Assembly (NCBI GenBank): GCA_965211995.1
Contig: OZ243040.1
Location: 992,001-1,056,000 of the forward strand
Reading direction: 5' to 3'
Source: CAYFZO01 sp965211995
GTDB lineage: Bacteria; Pseudomonadota; Gammaproteobacteria; Poriferisulfidales; Oxydemutatoraceae
DNA: 64,000 nt
Every line of letters begins with the position of its first letter. Position 1 is the first letter of the stretch. Under the pieces are notes generated by a model that worked only from the letters and a program-made list of their open reading frames with translations, was not told the DNA's origin and made no database searches. Positions 22,092 through 30,359 of this stretch are shown here, piece by piece. Position numbers and translations under genes: made by a program.

Positions 22092-25031
22092 ATGACGGAA
22101 AAGATTACGCGCATCGCGCACGCGCACCCCCGCGTCGAAGCGCACGCCGCGGTCGAGGACGTACCCGCGGCGGACTACGCCCCCGCACCCGCGACTGACA
22201 AAGGCGCACGCAAGGAAGCGGCCGCCGACCGGCGCCTGCGCTCGCGGGTGCGGCTGTTCGGCAATCTGCTCGGCAACGTGATCAAAGAGCAGGCCGGCGA
22301 CAAGGTCTTCACCTCGGTCGAGCGGCTGCGCAAGGGATTCATCGGCCTGCGCAAAAAAGATTCTCCGCGAAGACGCGCTTATCTGATGCGCCACATCGGC
22401 AAACTCGACGTCGCAACGCTCGAACACGTGATCCGCACTTTTTCGATTTACTTTGACCTCGCGAACGTCGCCGAAGAAGCCCACAGCCACCACGCCTCCG
22501 CACGCCAAAAAAACAAGCGCGCCGATAGCGTCGATTTTGACGGCGTGCTGCAGGAGTTTGCGGACACGGGCGTCGGCGCGGCGCAAGTACAACTGCTGCT
22601 CGACCATCTGCTGTACCGGCCGGTGCTCACCGCGCACCCGACCGAAGCGAAACGGCGCACGGTCATGCAACTGCTGCGCCACACTTTCCTGACCGCGAGA
22701 AAACTCGACCGCAGCCGGATCGCGGCGGCTGAAGAGGAGGAGATATTCGAGCAATTGTTCCGGCATATCCAGGTGCTGTGGAAGACCGACGAGGTGCGGC
22801 TGAACAAACCGACGGTGGAGGCCGAAGTCATCAACGGCCTTTACTATTTCAAAACCTCGCTGTTCAGCGCGGTGCCCGCGGTGTACCGCTCGCTCGAGCG
22901 GGCCGTTGCCGCGGCGTACCGCGGCGGCGGCGTCAAAGTGCCGAGTTTCATCGAGTTCGGTTCGTGGATCGGCGGCGACCGCGACGGCAACCCGTACGTA
23001 ACCCCGGGGGTCACGCGCAAAACCTTAAGACTGCAATCCGCGGTGATCCTGGAAGAGTACATCCGCCGGCTTGACGCGCTGATCGACAGCCTGACGCACT
23101 CGAACAACCTGATCAAACTATCCGAAAACTTCATTATTCTGGCCGAGCACAACCGCGAAATTGCAAGGCAGGCGTTCAAGAACTCCCCCGAAATCTTTCT
23201 CAAGGAACCGTACCGGCGGCAGTTGGCGGTGATGCGCTACCAGTTGCAACTGCGCCTCGACGCAATCAATCGGCGCGGCGCGAAACCGCCGGCGCTGCCC
23301 GCGCACGCTTACAAGTCGGAATACGAATTCCTCGACCACCTGCGCCTGATAGACCAATCGCTGAAACAGCACGACGATGCAAACGTCGCCGACGGAGAAC
23401 TCAAGGATCTGATCCGGCTGGTCGAGACTTTCGGCTTTTATCTCGCGCGGCTCGATTTGCGCGACGAGTCGGGCCAGTTTTCGGCCGCGGTCGCCGACCT
23501 ACTCAAACACCGCGACGTCGCACCCGGCTACGAACGCGCCCCGGAACAGCGCAAGATTGAAATCCTGACGCGGCTGCTCGATGACCCCCGGTGCACCGCC
23601 GCGCCGGAGAGCGACAAGCGCCGCCTGATGAAGCAAACCCGCAAAGTGCTCGACACTTTCGCGTGCGCGCGCGAGGCGATCGCCGAAATCGGGCCGCAAG
23701 CGATCGGCAACTGCGTGATCTCGATGACGCACCGCGCGAGCCACGTGCTCGAAGTCATGCTGCTCGGCAAGATCGAAGGATTGATCGGCACCGACGACTC
23801 GGGAAAACTCTACTGCCACGTGCGTCCGTCGCCGCTGTTCGAGACAATCGAAGATCTCAGGCAGGCCGACAACGTGCTCGACCAACTGCTCGCGAACGGC
23901 GTGTACAGGAAGTTGCTCGAGGCGAGCGGCGCGATGCAGGAGATCATGCTCGGCTATTCGGATTCGTGCAAAGACGGCGGCATCCTCGCTTCGGCCTGGA
24001 ACCTGTACCGGGCGCAAATCGAGATCACGCGCACCGCAGCGCGCCACGGCGTGCGTTGCCGCATCTTTCACGGCCGCGGCGGCACCATCGGCCGCGGCGG
24101 CGGCCCGACCCACAAGGCGATCCTGTCGCAACCGCCGGGCACCGTGAACGGGCAGATCAAACTCACCGAACAGGGCGAGGTGCTGTCACACAAGTACAGC
24201 AATCCGGAAACCGCGGTCGCCGATCTGACCGCCTCGATAGCCGGCCTGCTCGGTGCAAGCCGGCACCTCGTCGGTAAACGCAGCGCCGACCGCGCAACGC
24301 ACTTGCAACTTGCAAGCGAACTTACCGAACTCGGCGAGAAGTTTTACCGCGACCTCGTGGACGACACCGCGGGCCTGTTCGATTATTTCTACGAGGCGAC
24401 GCCGGTGATAGAGATCGGCAAAATGAACATCGGCTCGCGCCCGACGCACCGCCGGATGGCCGACCGCTCGAAGCAATCCATTCGCGCGATCCCGTGGGTG
24501 TTCGGCTGGTCGCTGTCGCGCCACACCATCCCCGCGTGGTACGGCCTCGGCTGCGCGCTCGAAACCTACCACGCCGGCGACCCGCGCAAACTTGCCGAAC
24601 TGCAAGACCTCTACCGGGAGTGGCCGTTCTTCCGCACCCTGATCGACAATATCCAAATGGCGCTGTGCAAGGCCAATATGAACATCGCCAGAGAATACTC
24701 GCACCTGTGCTCGTCGCCGGAGACCGCCGCCGCGGTGTACGGCAAAATTCTCACGGAATACAACCGCACCGAAAAGTACGTGCTGCTGGTGAGCCGGCTC
24801 GACAAACTGCTCGAGAACCAGCCGTCGCTGATGCTGTCGCTGCAAAGACGCGATCCGTACCTCGACCCTCTCAACCACATCCAGATCATGCTGCTGCAAA
24901 AATGCCGCGCCGAGGAGCGGCGGCTGAGCCCGGACCGCCCGCGCGGCGACGCGCTCAGCGGCAATCAGTATCTGGCGCCGCTGCTGCGCAGCATCAACGC
25001 GATTGCGACGGGGATGAGAAATACCGGCTGA
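22092..25031 (+). CDS. ppc: Phosphoenolpyruvate carboxylase
   Basis: Ppc fixes bicarbonate onto phosphoenolpyruvate to give oxaloacetate, replenishing the TCA cycle and feeding serine-cycle type metabolism in methylotrophs. The 979-residue product is somewhat longer than E. coli Ppc (883) because of an Ala/Arg-rich N-terminal extension of about 45 residues and extra loops. Catalytic motifs are complete: VLTAHPTEAKRRTV, GGDRDGNPYVTP, EIMLGYSDSCKDGG, FHGRGGTIGRGGGP, GSRPTHRR, RAIPWVFGWS and the C-terminal RNTG. A TAAAAT-type -10 box lies about 35 bp before the start. The terminator is at 25182-25212. Confidence 0.97.
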   Translation: MTEKITRIAHAHPRVEAHAAVEDVPAADYAPAPATDKGARKEAAADRRLRSRVRLFGNLLGNVIKEQAGDKVFTSVERLRKGFIGLRKKDSPRRRAYLMRHIGKLDVATLEHVIRTFSIYFDLANVAEEAHSHHASARQKNKRADSVDFDGVLQEFADTGVGAAQVQLLLDHLLYRPVLTAHPTEAKRRTVMQLLRHTFLTARKLDRSRIAAAEEEEIFEQLFRHIQVLWKTDEVRLNKPTVEAEVINGLYYFKTSLFSAVPAVYRSLERAVAAAYRGGGVKVPSFIEFGSWIGGDRDGNPYVTPGVTRKTLRLQSAVILEEYIRRLDALIDSLTHSNNLIKLSENFIILAEHNREIARQAFKNSPEIFLKEPYRRQLAVMRYQLQLRLDAINRRGAKPPALPAHAYKSEYEFLDHLRLIDQSLKQHDDANVADGELKDLIRLVETFGFYLARLDLRDESGQFSAAVADLLKHRDVAPGYERAPEQRKIEILTRLLDDPRCTAAPESDKRRLMKQTRKVLDTFACAREAIAEIGPQAIGNCVISMTHRASHVLEVMLLGKIEGLIGTDDSGKLYCHVRPSPLFETIEDLRQADNVLDQLLANGVYRKLLEASGAMQEIMLGYSDSCKDGGILASAWNLYRAQIEITRTAARHGVRCRIFHGRGGTIGRGGGPTHKAILSQPPGTVNGQIKLTEQGEVLSHKYSNPETAVADLTASIAGLLGASRHLVGKRSADRATHLQLASELTELGEKFYRDLVDDTAGLFDYFYEATPVIEIGKMNIGSRPTHRRMADRSKQSIRAIPWVFGWSLSRHTIPAWYGLGCALETYHAGDPRKLAELQDLYREWPFFRTLIDNIQMALCKANMNIAREYSHLCSSPETAAAVYGKILTEYNRTEKYVLLVSRLDKLLENQPSLMLSLQRRDPYLDPLNHIQIMLLQKCRAEERRLSPDRPRGDALSGNQYLAPLLRSINAIATGMRNTG

Positions 25032-25181
25032 AACAGCGTCATTTCCAAGCGTCCGCCGCAACGGCGGCGTTGCCGCAGATCATTCGCCGGCGCGTCAACC
25101 GCGCCGCGTCCCGCGTTCACGCCGCGCAATCGTCTCAGCGACCGCGTCATTTCAGCCGCAGCGCCGCTGCCGGCGTCAATG

Positions 25182-25212
25182 AAGGGGGCGGGCTTCGGCC
25201 GCCCCCTTTTTT
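25182..25212 (+). terminator. Rho-independent terminator of ppc
   Basis: The stem AAGGGGGCGG pairs with CCGCCCCCTT around a short loop and is followed by a run of T. It lies 150 bp after the ppc stop. Confidence 0.85.
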
Positions 25213-25562
25213 GCCGCACGGGAAGCCCCGCCCCACCGATCAAGCCAGGTTTGAATTCCCGCCGATGCGGGGCTGGTATTCTCCCCGGTGCCTGTATCAA
25301 ATGTAATAAGCCCGCTTGGATTTATCCAGGTGTCCGGTGTGCGGGGGTTACCACCCGCCAGGCACCATCACTTCACGCGCTTCAATTTTCCCTTCAGGCT
25401 TTTCACTTTGTCGGCCGGGCGCTCAGGTAGGGTCTTCAACTCCCAATTACCGCGCTGCGGTGGTGGCCGCGTGCCTGCGCGGCGGACAGGCGGCAGCAGA
25501 TGATCACGCGGTCGCCCGGGCGCGCCTTGTGCGCCGCGGCGCCGCTACCCGCATCAATCTGC
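25213..25562. other. ppc-panD spacer with repeats
   Basis: The first part (about 25240-25295) carries a repeat related to 38183-38236, with GATGCGGGGCTGGTATT in common. The second part (25443-25545) is a duplicated piece of panD. An open plus-strand frame encoding CPVCGGYHPPGTITSRAS runs between them; I do not recognise it and do not call a gene. Confidence 0.45.
25443..25545 (-). repeat. Duplicated internal segment of panD
   Basis: On the minus strand this encodes AAAHKARPGDRVIICC and CRLSAAQARGH, matching panD codons for the same residues at 25627-25730 (about 184 bp away). It lies after the panD stop and lacks six bases of the parent. It is not translated from panD. Confidence 0.85.
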
Positions 25563-25943
25563 TTACGCTGCCTGCACCGGCACCGAATGTGCGGTGCGCA
25601 CAACGGCGTTGGAGGCGTCGAGATACAGCAGTTGCGGGCGGTGGCCGCGCGCCTGCGCGGCGGACAGGCGGCAGTAGCAGCAGATGATCACGCGGTCGCC
25701 CGGGCGCGCCTTGTGCGCCGCGGCGCCGTTGACTGAAACGACGCGGCTGCCGCGTTCGGCGCTGAGCGCGTAGGTTGTCAGGCGCTCGCCGTTGCGCAGA
25801 TTGTAGATGTCGATCTGCTCGTACTCGGCAATCCCCGCGGCTTCGAGCAGCGCCGCGTCGATCGCGCACGACCCGTCGTAATTCACTTCGGCGTGCGTCA
25901 CGCGGGCGCGGTGCAATTTTGCTTTGAGAAACGTCAACTCCAT
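25563..25943 (-). CDS. panD: Aspartate 1-decarboxylase
   Basis: PanD decarboxylates aspartate to beta-alanine for pantothenate synthesis. It is made as a proenzyme that cleaves itself between Gly24 and Ser25 to leave a pyruvoyl group; here the site is YDGSCAID. The N-terminus MELTFLKAKLHRARVTHA and NGERLTTYALSAERGS, then NGAAAHKARPGDRVII, are typical. The length of 126 residues is normal. It is the last gene of the panB-panC-panD run (gap of 32 bp after panC). A decayed piece of its own coding sequence lies just downstream. Confidence 0.96.
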   Translation of the reverse strand: MELTFLKAKLHRARVTHAEVNYDGSCAIDAALLEAAGIAEYEQIDIYNLRNGERLTTYALSAERGSRVVSVNGAAAHKARPGDRVIICCYCRLSAAQARGHRPQLLYLDASNAVVRTAHSVPVQAA

Positions 25944-25975
25944 CGCGCCATTCTAACACCGCCCGGGCCGGCGCA

Positions 25976-26842
25976 TCACGCATCGGCGCCGACGATCACG
26001 TTGTCAATCAGGCGCACTTCGCCGAGGCGGACCGCGGCAAGCACAATGCACCGAGCACCGTCTGTCGCGGCGTCAACCGGCGCGAGTGTTTGCGCATCGC
26101 GGATCTCGACGTAGTCGGGGGACAGCCCCGCTCGTTCGAGACTGCGGCGGGCGTCGGCAGTGAGCCGCCGCAGCGCCGCCGGGCCGGCGGCGGCGCGCAC
26201 CGCGGCGGCGGTTGCGCGCAGCACGCGATACAAAGCCGCCGCCTGCGCTTTCTGTGCCTCGTCGAGACGGGCGTTGCGCGAACTCAACGCGAGGCCGCTG
26301 TCCTCGCGCACCGTCGGCACCGCCACGATACGCACGGCAAAGTCGAAGCACTCGGCCAGCCGCCTGACCAGCACCCACTGCTGATAATCCTTTTCCCCGA
26401 ACACCGCGACGTCGGGCGCGAAAATATTGAATAACTTCACGACCGCGGTCGCGACGCCGGCGAAATGCCCGGGACGATGGGCGCCGCACAGGATCGCACC
26501 CAACTCGCCGGGATCCACGCGCACGCTCCCGCCGCGATGCAGCGGATACATCTCCTCGCAAGCGGGCGTGAACGCGAGCGCGACGCCGCTCTCGCGCAGC
26601 CGCTCAAGATCGGCGTCCGGGGTGCGCGGATAAGCCGCGAGATCGTCCTCGCGGTCAAACTGCAACGGGTTGACGAACACGCTCGCCGCAACTTTATCGG
26701 CGTGCCGCGCGGCGGCGGCGACCAGCGCGAGATGCCCGCGGTGAAGATTGCCCATCGTCGGCACCAGCGCGACGCGCGCGCCGTCCACGCGCCACGCGGC
26801 GACGCGTTCACGCACTTCGGCGATGGTCTTAGCGACGTGCAT
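25976..26842 (-). CDS. panC: Pantothenate synthetase
   Basis: PanC joins pantoate and beta-alanine with ATP to form pantothenate. The 288-residue product has the nucleotide-binding VPTMGNLHRGHLALV near residue 27 (HxGH), VFVNPLQF, the pantoate site GHFAGVATAVVKLFNI, the KDYQQ motif (FGEKDYQQWVLVRRL) and DGLALSSRN-like DSGLALSSRNARL. All catalytic motifs are intact. It lies between panB and panD, in the conserved order panB-panC-panD. Confidence 0.97.
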   Translation of the reverse strand: MHVAKTIAEVRERVAAWRVDGARVALVPTMGNLHRGHLALVAAAARHADKVAASVFVNPLQFDREDDLAAYPRTPDADLERLRESGVALAFTPACEEMYPLHRGGSVRVDPGELGAILCGAHRPGHFAGVATAVVKLFNIFAPDVAVFGEKDYQQWVLVRRLAECFDFAVRIVAVPTVREDSGLALSSRNARLDEAQKAQAAALYRVLRATAAAVRAAAGPAALRRLTADARRSLERAGLSPDYVEIRDAQTLAPVDAATDGARCIVLAAVRLGEVRLIDNVIVGADA

Positions 26843-26942
26843 AACCCGGGTTCAAGACCTCTCCGGGAGCAATCCCGAAGCCGGCGCAGATAAGATGCAA
26901 GGGACCAATGCACACCTGCTCAGCGGGCGCGGCGGACGGCGC

Positions 26943-27758
26943 TCAGGCCGAATAGACGTGTTCGGCGGCGGGGAACTCGCCGCTTTTGACCGCGGCGACG
27001 TAAGCACCGACCGCGGCCGAGACCGAATCACGTCCGCGCAGGAAATTGCGCGCGAAACGCGGCGCCGGGTCGGTCATGCCGAGCACGTCGTGCAGCACCA
27101 GCACCTGCCCGTCGCAGTCGGCGCCGGCGCCAATCCCGATGACCGGTATTTTCACTGCGGCGGCGACCGCGGCGCCGACCGCGGCGGGCACGCACTCGAG
27201 CACCAGCAGATCGGCGCCGGCGGCGGCGAGTGCTTGCGCTTCGCCCAGCAGCCGCCCGGCGGAGACCGTGTCCTTCGCCTGCACCTTGTAGCCGCCGAGT
27301 TTGTGCACCCATTGCGGGCGCAGGCCGACGTGCGCGCAGCAGGCAACGCCGCAGGCCGCGAGTTCGCGCACGATCTCGACCTGGTGTTCGCCGGCTTCGA
27401 GTTTGACCATCTGCGCGCCGCCTTCCTGCATCAACCGGATCGCGTTGCGCAACGCGGCGTCCACCGTGCGGTAACTCATGAACGGCATATCGCAGATAAC
27501 CAGCGCGCGGCGCACGGCGCGCGTCACGCAGCGGCAGTGATACGCCATGTCCGCGACGCTCACCGGCACGGTCGTATCTTGCCCCTGGATCACGACGCCG
27601 AGAGAATCGCCGACCAGGATCGCGTCAACCCCCGCGCCGTCGAGCACGCGCGCGAACGACGCGTCGTAGGCGGTGAGGCAGGCGGCCTTTTCGCCGCCGG
27701 CTTTCATCGCCTTGAGCGAAGCGAGCGTCGTTGCGGCGCTGTTATTGTGCGCACTCAT
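26943..27758 (-). CDS. panB: 3-methyl-2-oxobutanoate hydroxymethyltransferase
   Basis: PanB transfers a hydroxymethyl group from 5,10-methylene-tetrahydrofolate to ketoisovalerate to give ketopantoate, the first step to pantothenate. The 271-residue product has ACLTAYDASFARVLD, the metal-binding VGDSLGVVIQGQ (Asp after Gly), CDMPFMSY, QMVKLEAGEH, HVGLRPQ and IGIGAGADCDGQVLVLHD, all conserved. It precedes panC by 100 bp. In folate-dependent one-carbon metabolism it competes for methylene-THF, which matters in a methylotroph-like cell. Confidence 0.97.
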   Translation of the reverse strand: MSAHNNSAATTLASLKAMKAGGEKAACLTAYDASFARVLDGAGVDAILVGDSLGVVIQGQDTTVPVSVADMAYHCRCVTRAVRRALVICDMPFMSYRTVDAALRNAIRLMQEGGAQMVKLEAGEHQVEIVRELAACGVACCAHVGLRPQWVHKLGGYKVQAKDTVSAGRLLGEAQALAAAGADLLVLECVPAAVGAAVAAAVKIPVIGIGAGADCDGQVLVLHDVLGMTDPAPRFARNFLRGRDSVSAAVGAYVAAVKSGEFPAAEHVYSA

Positions 27759-27857
27759 CCGGCCCCTTTCGCGGCTCCAACTCCGCCGTTCATATCCGTA
27801 TCTGCGTGCATCTGCGTCAAGCCGCCGGTTTATCTCCCAATGCCCGCCGCCGCCGAC

Positions 27858-28523
27858 TCAGGTCAAGCGATACGGCGCCGGGTTGTAATAATACCTGCCC
27901 GAACGCACCGCCCCGGCGCGCAGCGCGTTGATGCGTTCGAGCAATTGACGGTAATCCGTCCGGTTATCAACAAAATCAATGTCGCCGACGTTGATGATCA
28001 GCAGCGGCGCGTCCTGATAATGATAGAAGAAATCAAGATACGCCGAGTTCAATTTTTCAAGATACGCCTTTTCGATAAGTTTCTCGAAGCGGCGTCCGCG
28101 TTTTTGGATGCGCCGCACCAGCGCCTCGACCGGCGCCTGCAGATAGATTACGAGGTCCGGCCTGAGCAGGTCGGCGGTCAGTTTCTCGTAGATGTAGCGG
28201 TACAATTTGAGTTGCTCCTCAACGAGGATCATCTCGGCGAACAGGTGGTCCTTGTCCACCAGAAAATCGCTGATCCGCACCGGAGAAAAAATATCCTGCT
28301 GGCGCAACTCCTGCAGTTGGCGGGTGCGGGTCGTCAGGAAATACAATTGCGTCGGCAGTCCCAGCGTTTGCGGGTCGCGGTAGAACTGCTCCAGAAACGG
28401 GTTGGTGTCCACCTGCTCGAGCACCAGCCGCGCCGAAAGATCGCCGGCGAGTTTGCGCGCGAGGCTGGTCTTGCCGACCCCGATCGGGCCCTCTATCGCG
28501 ATGTACGACGGCGGCTCGTTCAC
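27858..28523 (-). CDS. Deoxynucleoside kinase (deoxyadenosine/deoxyguanosine type)
   Basis: This family phosphorylates deoxynucleosides in the salvage pathway. The 221-residue product has the P-loop EGPIGVGKTSLARKLA near residue 9, the ERSLFSDxxVF-like segment here as VRISDFLVDKDHLFAEM, and the lid LVRRIQKRGRRFEK. The catalytic YLQAPVEAL region is also present. I chose the GTG at 28523, whose four-base overlap with the folK stop (GTGA) suggests translational coupling. A kinase of this family is often found between folK and panB in gammaproteobacteria. The exact nucleoside preference is not shown. Confidence 0.88.
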   Translation of the reverse strand: MNEPPSYIAIEGPIGVGKTSLARKLAGDLSARLVLEQVDTNPFLEQFYRDPQTLGLPTQLYFLTTRTRQLQELRQQDIFSPVRISDFLVDKDHLFAEMILVEEQLKLYRYIYEKLTADLLRPDLVIYLQAPVEALVRRIQKRGRRFEKLIEKAYLEKLNSAYLDFFYHYQDAPLLIINVGDIDFVDNRTDYRQLLERINALRAGAVRSGRYYYNPAPYRLT

Positions 28524-29032
28524 GCGCCCCGCTCTGCTGCAATCCTGCAAACCTCGCCGGTGTCGCAGCCGCCGGCGAGGTCGCCGACCCGCCCGTGGCC
28601 GGGGATCAGCAACCCGGGCGCAATCTCGGCGAGGGGCACGAGCACGAAACAGCGGCGGTGTGCCTCGGGGTGCGGCACGCTCAGGCGCCGCTCGGCAATC
28701 TCACGATCGGCGTACGTGACGAGGTCGAGGTCGAGGGTGCGCGGCCCCCAGCGCTCACCCGAACGCTCGCGGCCGAACTCGTCTTCGAGCGCCTGCAGCG
28801 CGTCGAGCAACTCGAGCGGCGCCAGCGAGGTCGCAGCCAGCGCCGCCGCGTTGACGTAGTCGGGCTGTCCGGGCGGCCCGAGCGGCGCGCTGCGGTAGAG
28901 GCTTGAACGCGCGCGCACCCGCGTGCGCTCAATGCGCCCGAGCGACGCCAGCGCTCGCGTGACGGTCGCCGCGGCGTCTCCGAGGTTGGCGCCGACCGCG
29001 ACCGCCGCCGTCACTTCGCGTGCCCGCCGCAT
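28520..29032 (-). CDS. folK: 2-amino-4-hydroxy-6-hydroxymethyldihydropteridine diphosphokinase
   Basis: FolK pyrophosphorylates 6-hydroxymethyl-7,8-dihydropterin, the step before dihydropteroate synthase in folate synthesis. The 170-residue product has VAVGANLGDAAATV at the start, RSSLYRSAPLG, VNAAALAATSLAPLELLDAL and the signature RWGPRTLDLDLVTY, followed by VPHPEAHRRCFVLVPLAEIAP. All are standard for the family. It starts 13 bp after pcnB and its stop overlaps the next gene. Folate supply links to panB, which uses methylene-THF. Confidence 0.96.
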   Translation of the reverse strand: MRRAREVTAAVAVGANLGDAAATVTRALASLGRIERTRVRARSSLYRSAPLGPPGQPDYVNAAALAATSLAPLELLDALQALEDEFGRERSGERWGPRTLDLDLVTYADREIAERRLSVPHPEAHRRCFVLVPLAEIAPGLLIPGHGRVGDLAGGCDTGEVCRIAAERGA

Positions 29033-29045
29033 GACCGCGCGCGCG

Positions 29046-30326
29046 TCACCGCCCGCGCCGAGGCCCGCCGCTGCGCTCGTGGATCATCTGCCGGCGCCCG
29101 GCGCCGTCGGTTTCCTGAAACTGCGTCCACCATTCGGCCTGCACGCGGTCGCCGAGACCGCTGTCGGCGCGCAGACACAGAAAATCGTAGGCGGCGCGGA
29201 AGCGGCGGTGGTTGAACACGAACTGCAAGTGCTTTTTCCTGTGGCTTTCAAACCGCTTCTGCAACAGGCAGATCTCGCGCGCGATGGCGATCAGCCTGCG
29301 CGGCGCCGACACGCACCGCTGCTGCTGCATCCACGCGTGGCTGACCGCCTGATGCCAGGTCAGCGGCGTCCGCCGTGCCGCGGCCTGCAGGCACAGGTGT
29401 TCGGCCGCGAGCCAGAACAACGCGGCCATCACGAACGCGGGCGTCACCGGCTTGTCCTCAACGAGGCGCCGGTCGGTGTTCGCAAGCAGCGCCTGCAAAA
29501 AACGCTCGCGCGACTCGCCGTCTTCGTATTCGCCGAGGCGCTGCCCGGCGGCGGGATACAGCAACTCAAACAGCCCGTATTGCTTGAGCAGCGCGTACGC
29601 CTCGTGCGCCGCGCCGCTGTGGAACAACTTGACGCTTTCCTCGAACAGCCGCGACGACGGCACGTCCTTGAGCAGCGGTGCCAGCGCGTGGATCTGCTGC
29701 GCTACGTCTGCTTCCATTTGCAGGCCGAGTTTGGCGGTGAAACGCACCGCGCGTAACATTCTGACCGGGTCCTCGCGGTAGCGCGTCCACGGGTCGCCGA
29801 TCGAACGCAGGCGGCGGTTCTTGATGTCGGCCGGCGCATCGCTGTGGCACACCACCCGGCCCGACAGCGGGTTATAGTACATTGAATTGATCGTGAAATC
29901 GCGGCGCAGAATGTCCTCTTCGAGAGTGCCATAGGTGTTGTCGCGGATGATGCGCCCGTTCTCGACCACGCTGTTGCAGCCCTCGCCCAGAAAGGCCCGG
30001 AACGTCGCGACTTCGGTGATCTCGCGCCGGTCGCGCGGGTCGCGCACGTGTGCGAGACGGAAACGCCTGCCGATGAGCCGGCAACGCGGAAACAACGCCG
30101 CGACCTGTTCGGGGTGCGCGCTGGTCGCGACGTCAAAGTCCTTGGGCTTGTGCCCGAGCAGGAAATCGCGCACGCCGCCGCCGACGATGTAAGCCTCGTG
30201 CCCGGCGTTGTACAGGGTTTCGATCACCCTGAGCACGCGGCCCGGAAACAACTTCCCGGAAAGGCCGAAGTGGGTTGCCCGGTAATCGCCGACGACGGCT
30301 GCGTCCGCTTCCAGTTGCTCAGTCAC
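29046..30326 (-). CDS. pcnB: Poly(A) polymerase I
   Basis: PcnB adds 3' poly(A) tails that promote RNA decay. The 426-residue product is of the tRNA nucleotidyltransferase superfamily: YIVGGGVRDFLLGHKPKDFD (with the DxD metal site in FDVAT), GRRFRLAHVR, then DILRRDFTINSMYYNP and the head-domain EDPVRMLRAVRFTAKLG. The C-terminal part is shorter than in E. coli PcnB but includes the basic tail (SGGPRRGR). It is followed by folK, the usual gammaproteobacterial order. A related tRNA-CCA enzyme is less likely because of the gene context and C-terminal domain. Confidence 0.94.
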   Translation of the reverse strand: MTEQLEADAAVVGDYRATHFGLSGKLFPGRVLRVIETLYNAGHEAYIVGGGVRDFLLGHKPKDFDVATSAHPEQVAALFPRCRLIGRRFRLAHVRDPRDRREITEVATFRAFLGEGCNSVVENGRIIRDNTYGTLEEDILRRDFTINSMYYNPLSGRVVCHSDAPADIKNRRLRSIGDPWTRYREDPVRMLRAVRFTAKLGLQMEADVAQQIHALAPLLKDVPSSRLFEESVKLFHSGAAHEAYALLKQYGLFELLYPAAGQRLGEYEDGESRERFLQALLANTDRRLVEDKPVTPAFVMAALFWLAAEHLCLQAAARRTPLTWHQAVSHAWMQQQRCVSAPRRLIAIAREICLLQKRFESHRKKHLQFVFNHRRFRAAYDFLCLRADSGLGDRVQAEWWTQFQETDGAGRRQMIHERSGGPRRGR

Positions 30327-30359
30327 CGCATCGTGCCATCGCTTGCCCCGCGCCGCAGT

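Noticed and set aside
25316..25687. Plus-strand frame starting MDLSRCPVCGGYHPPG
   Set aside because: It runs through the panD copies and into the antisense of panD; no family recognised.
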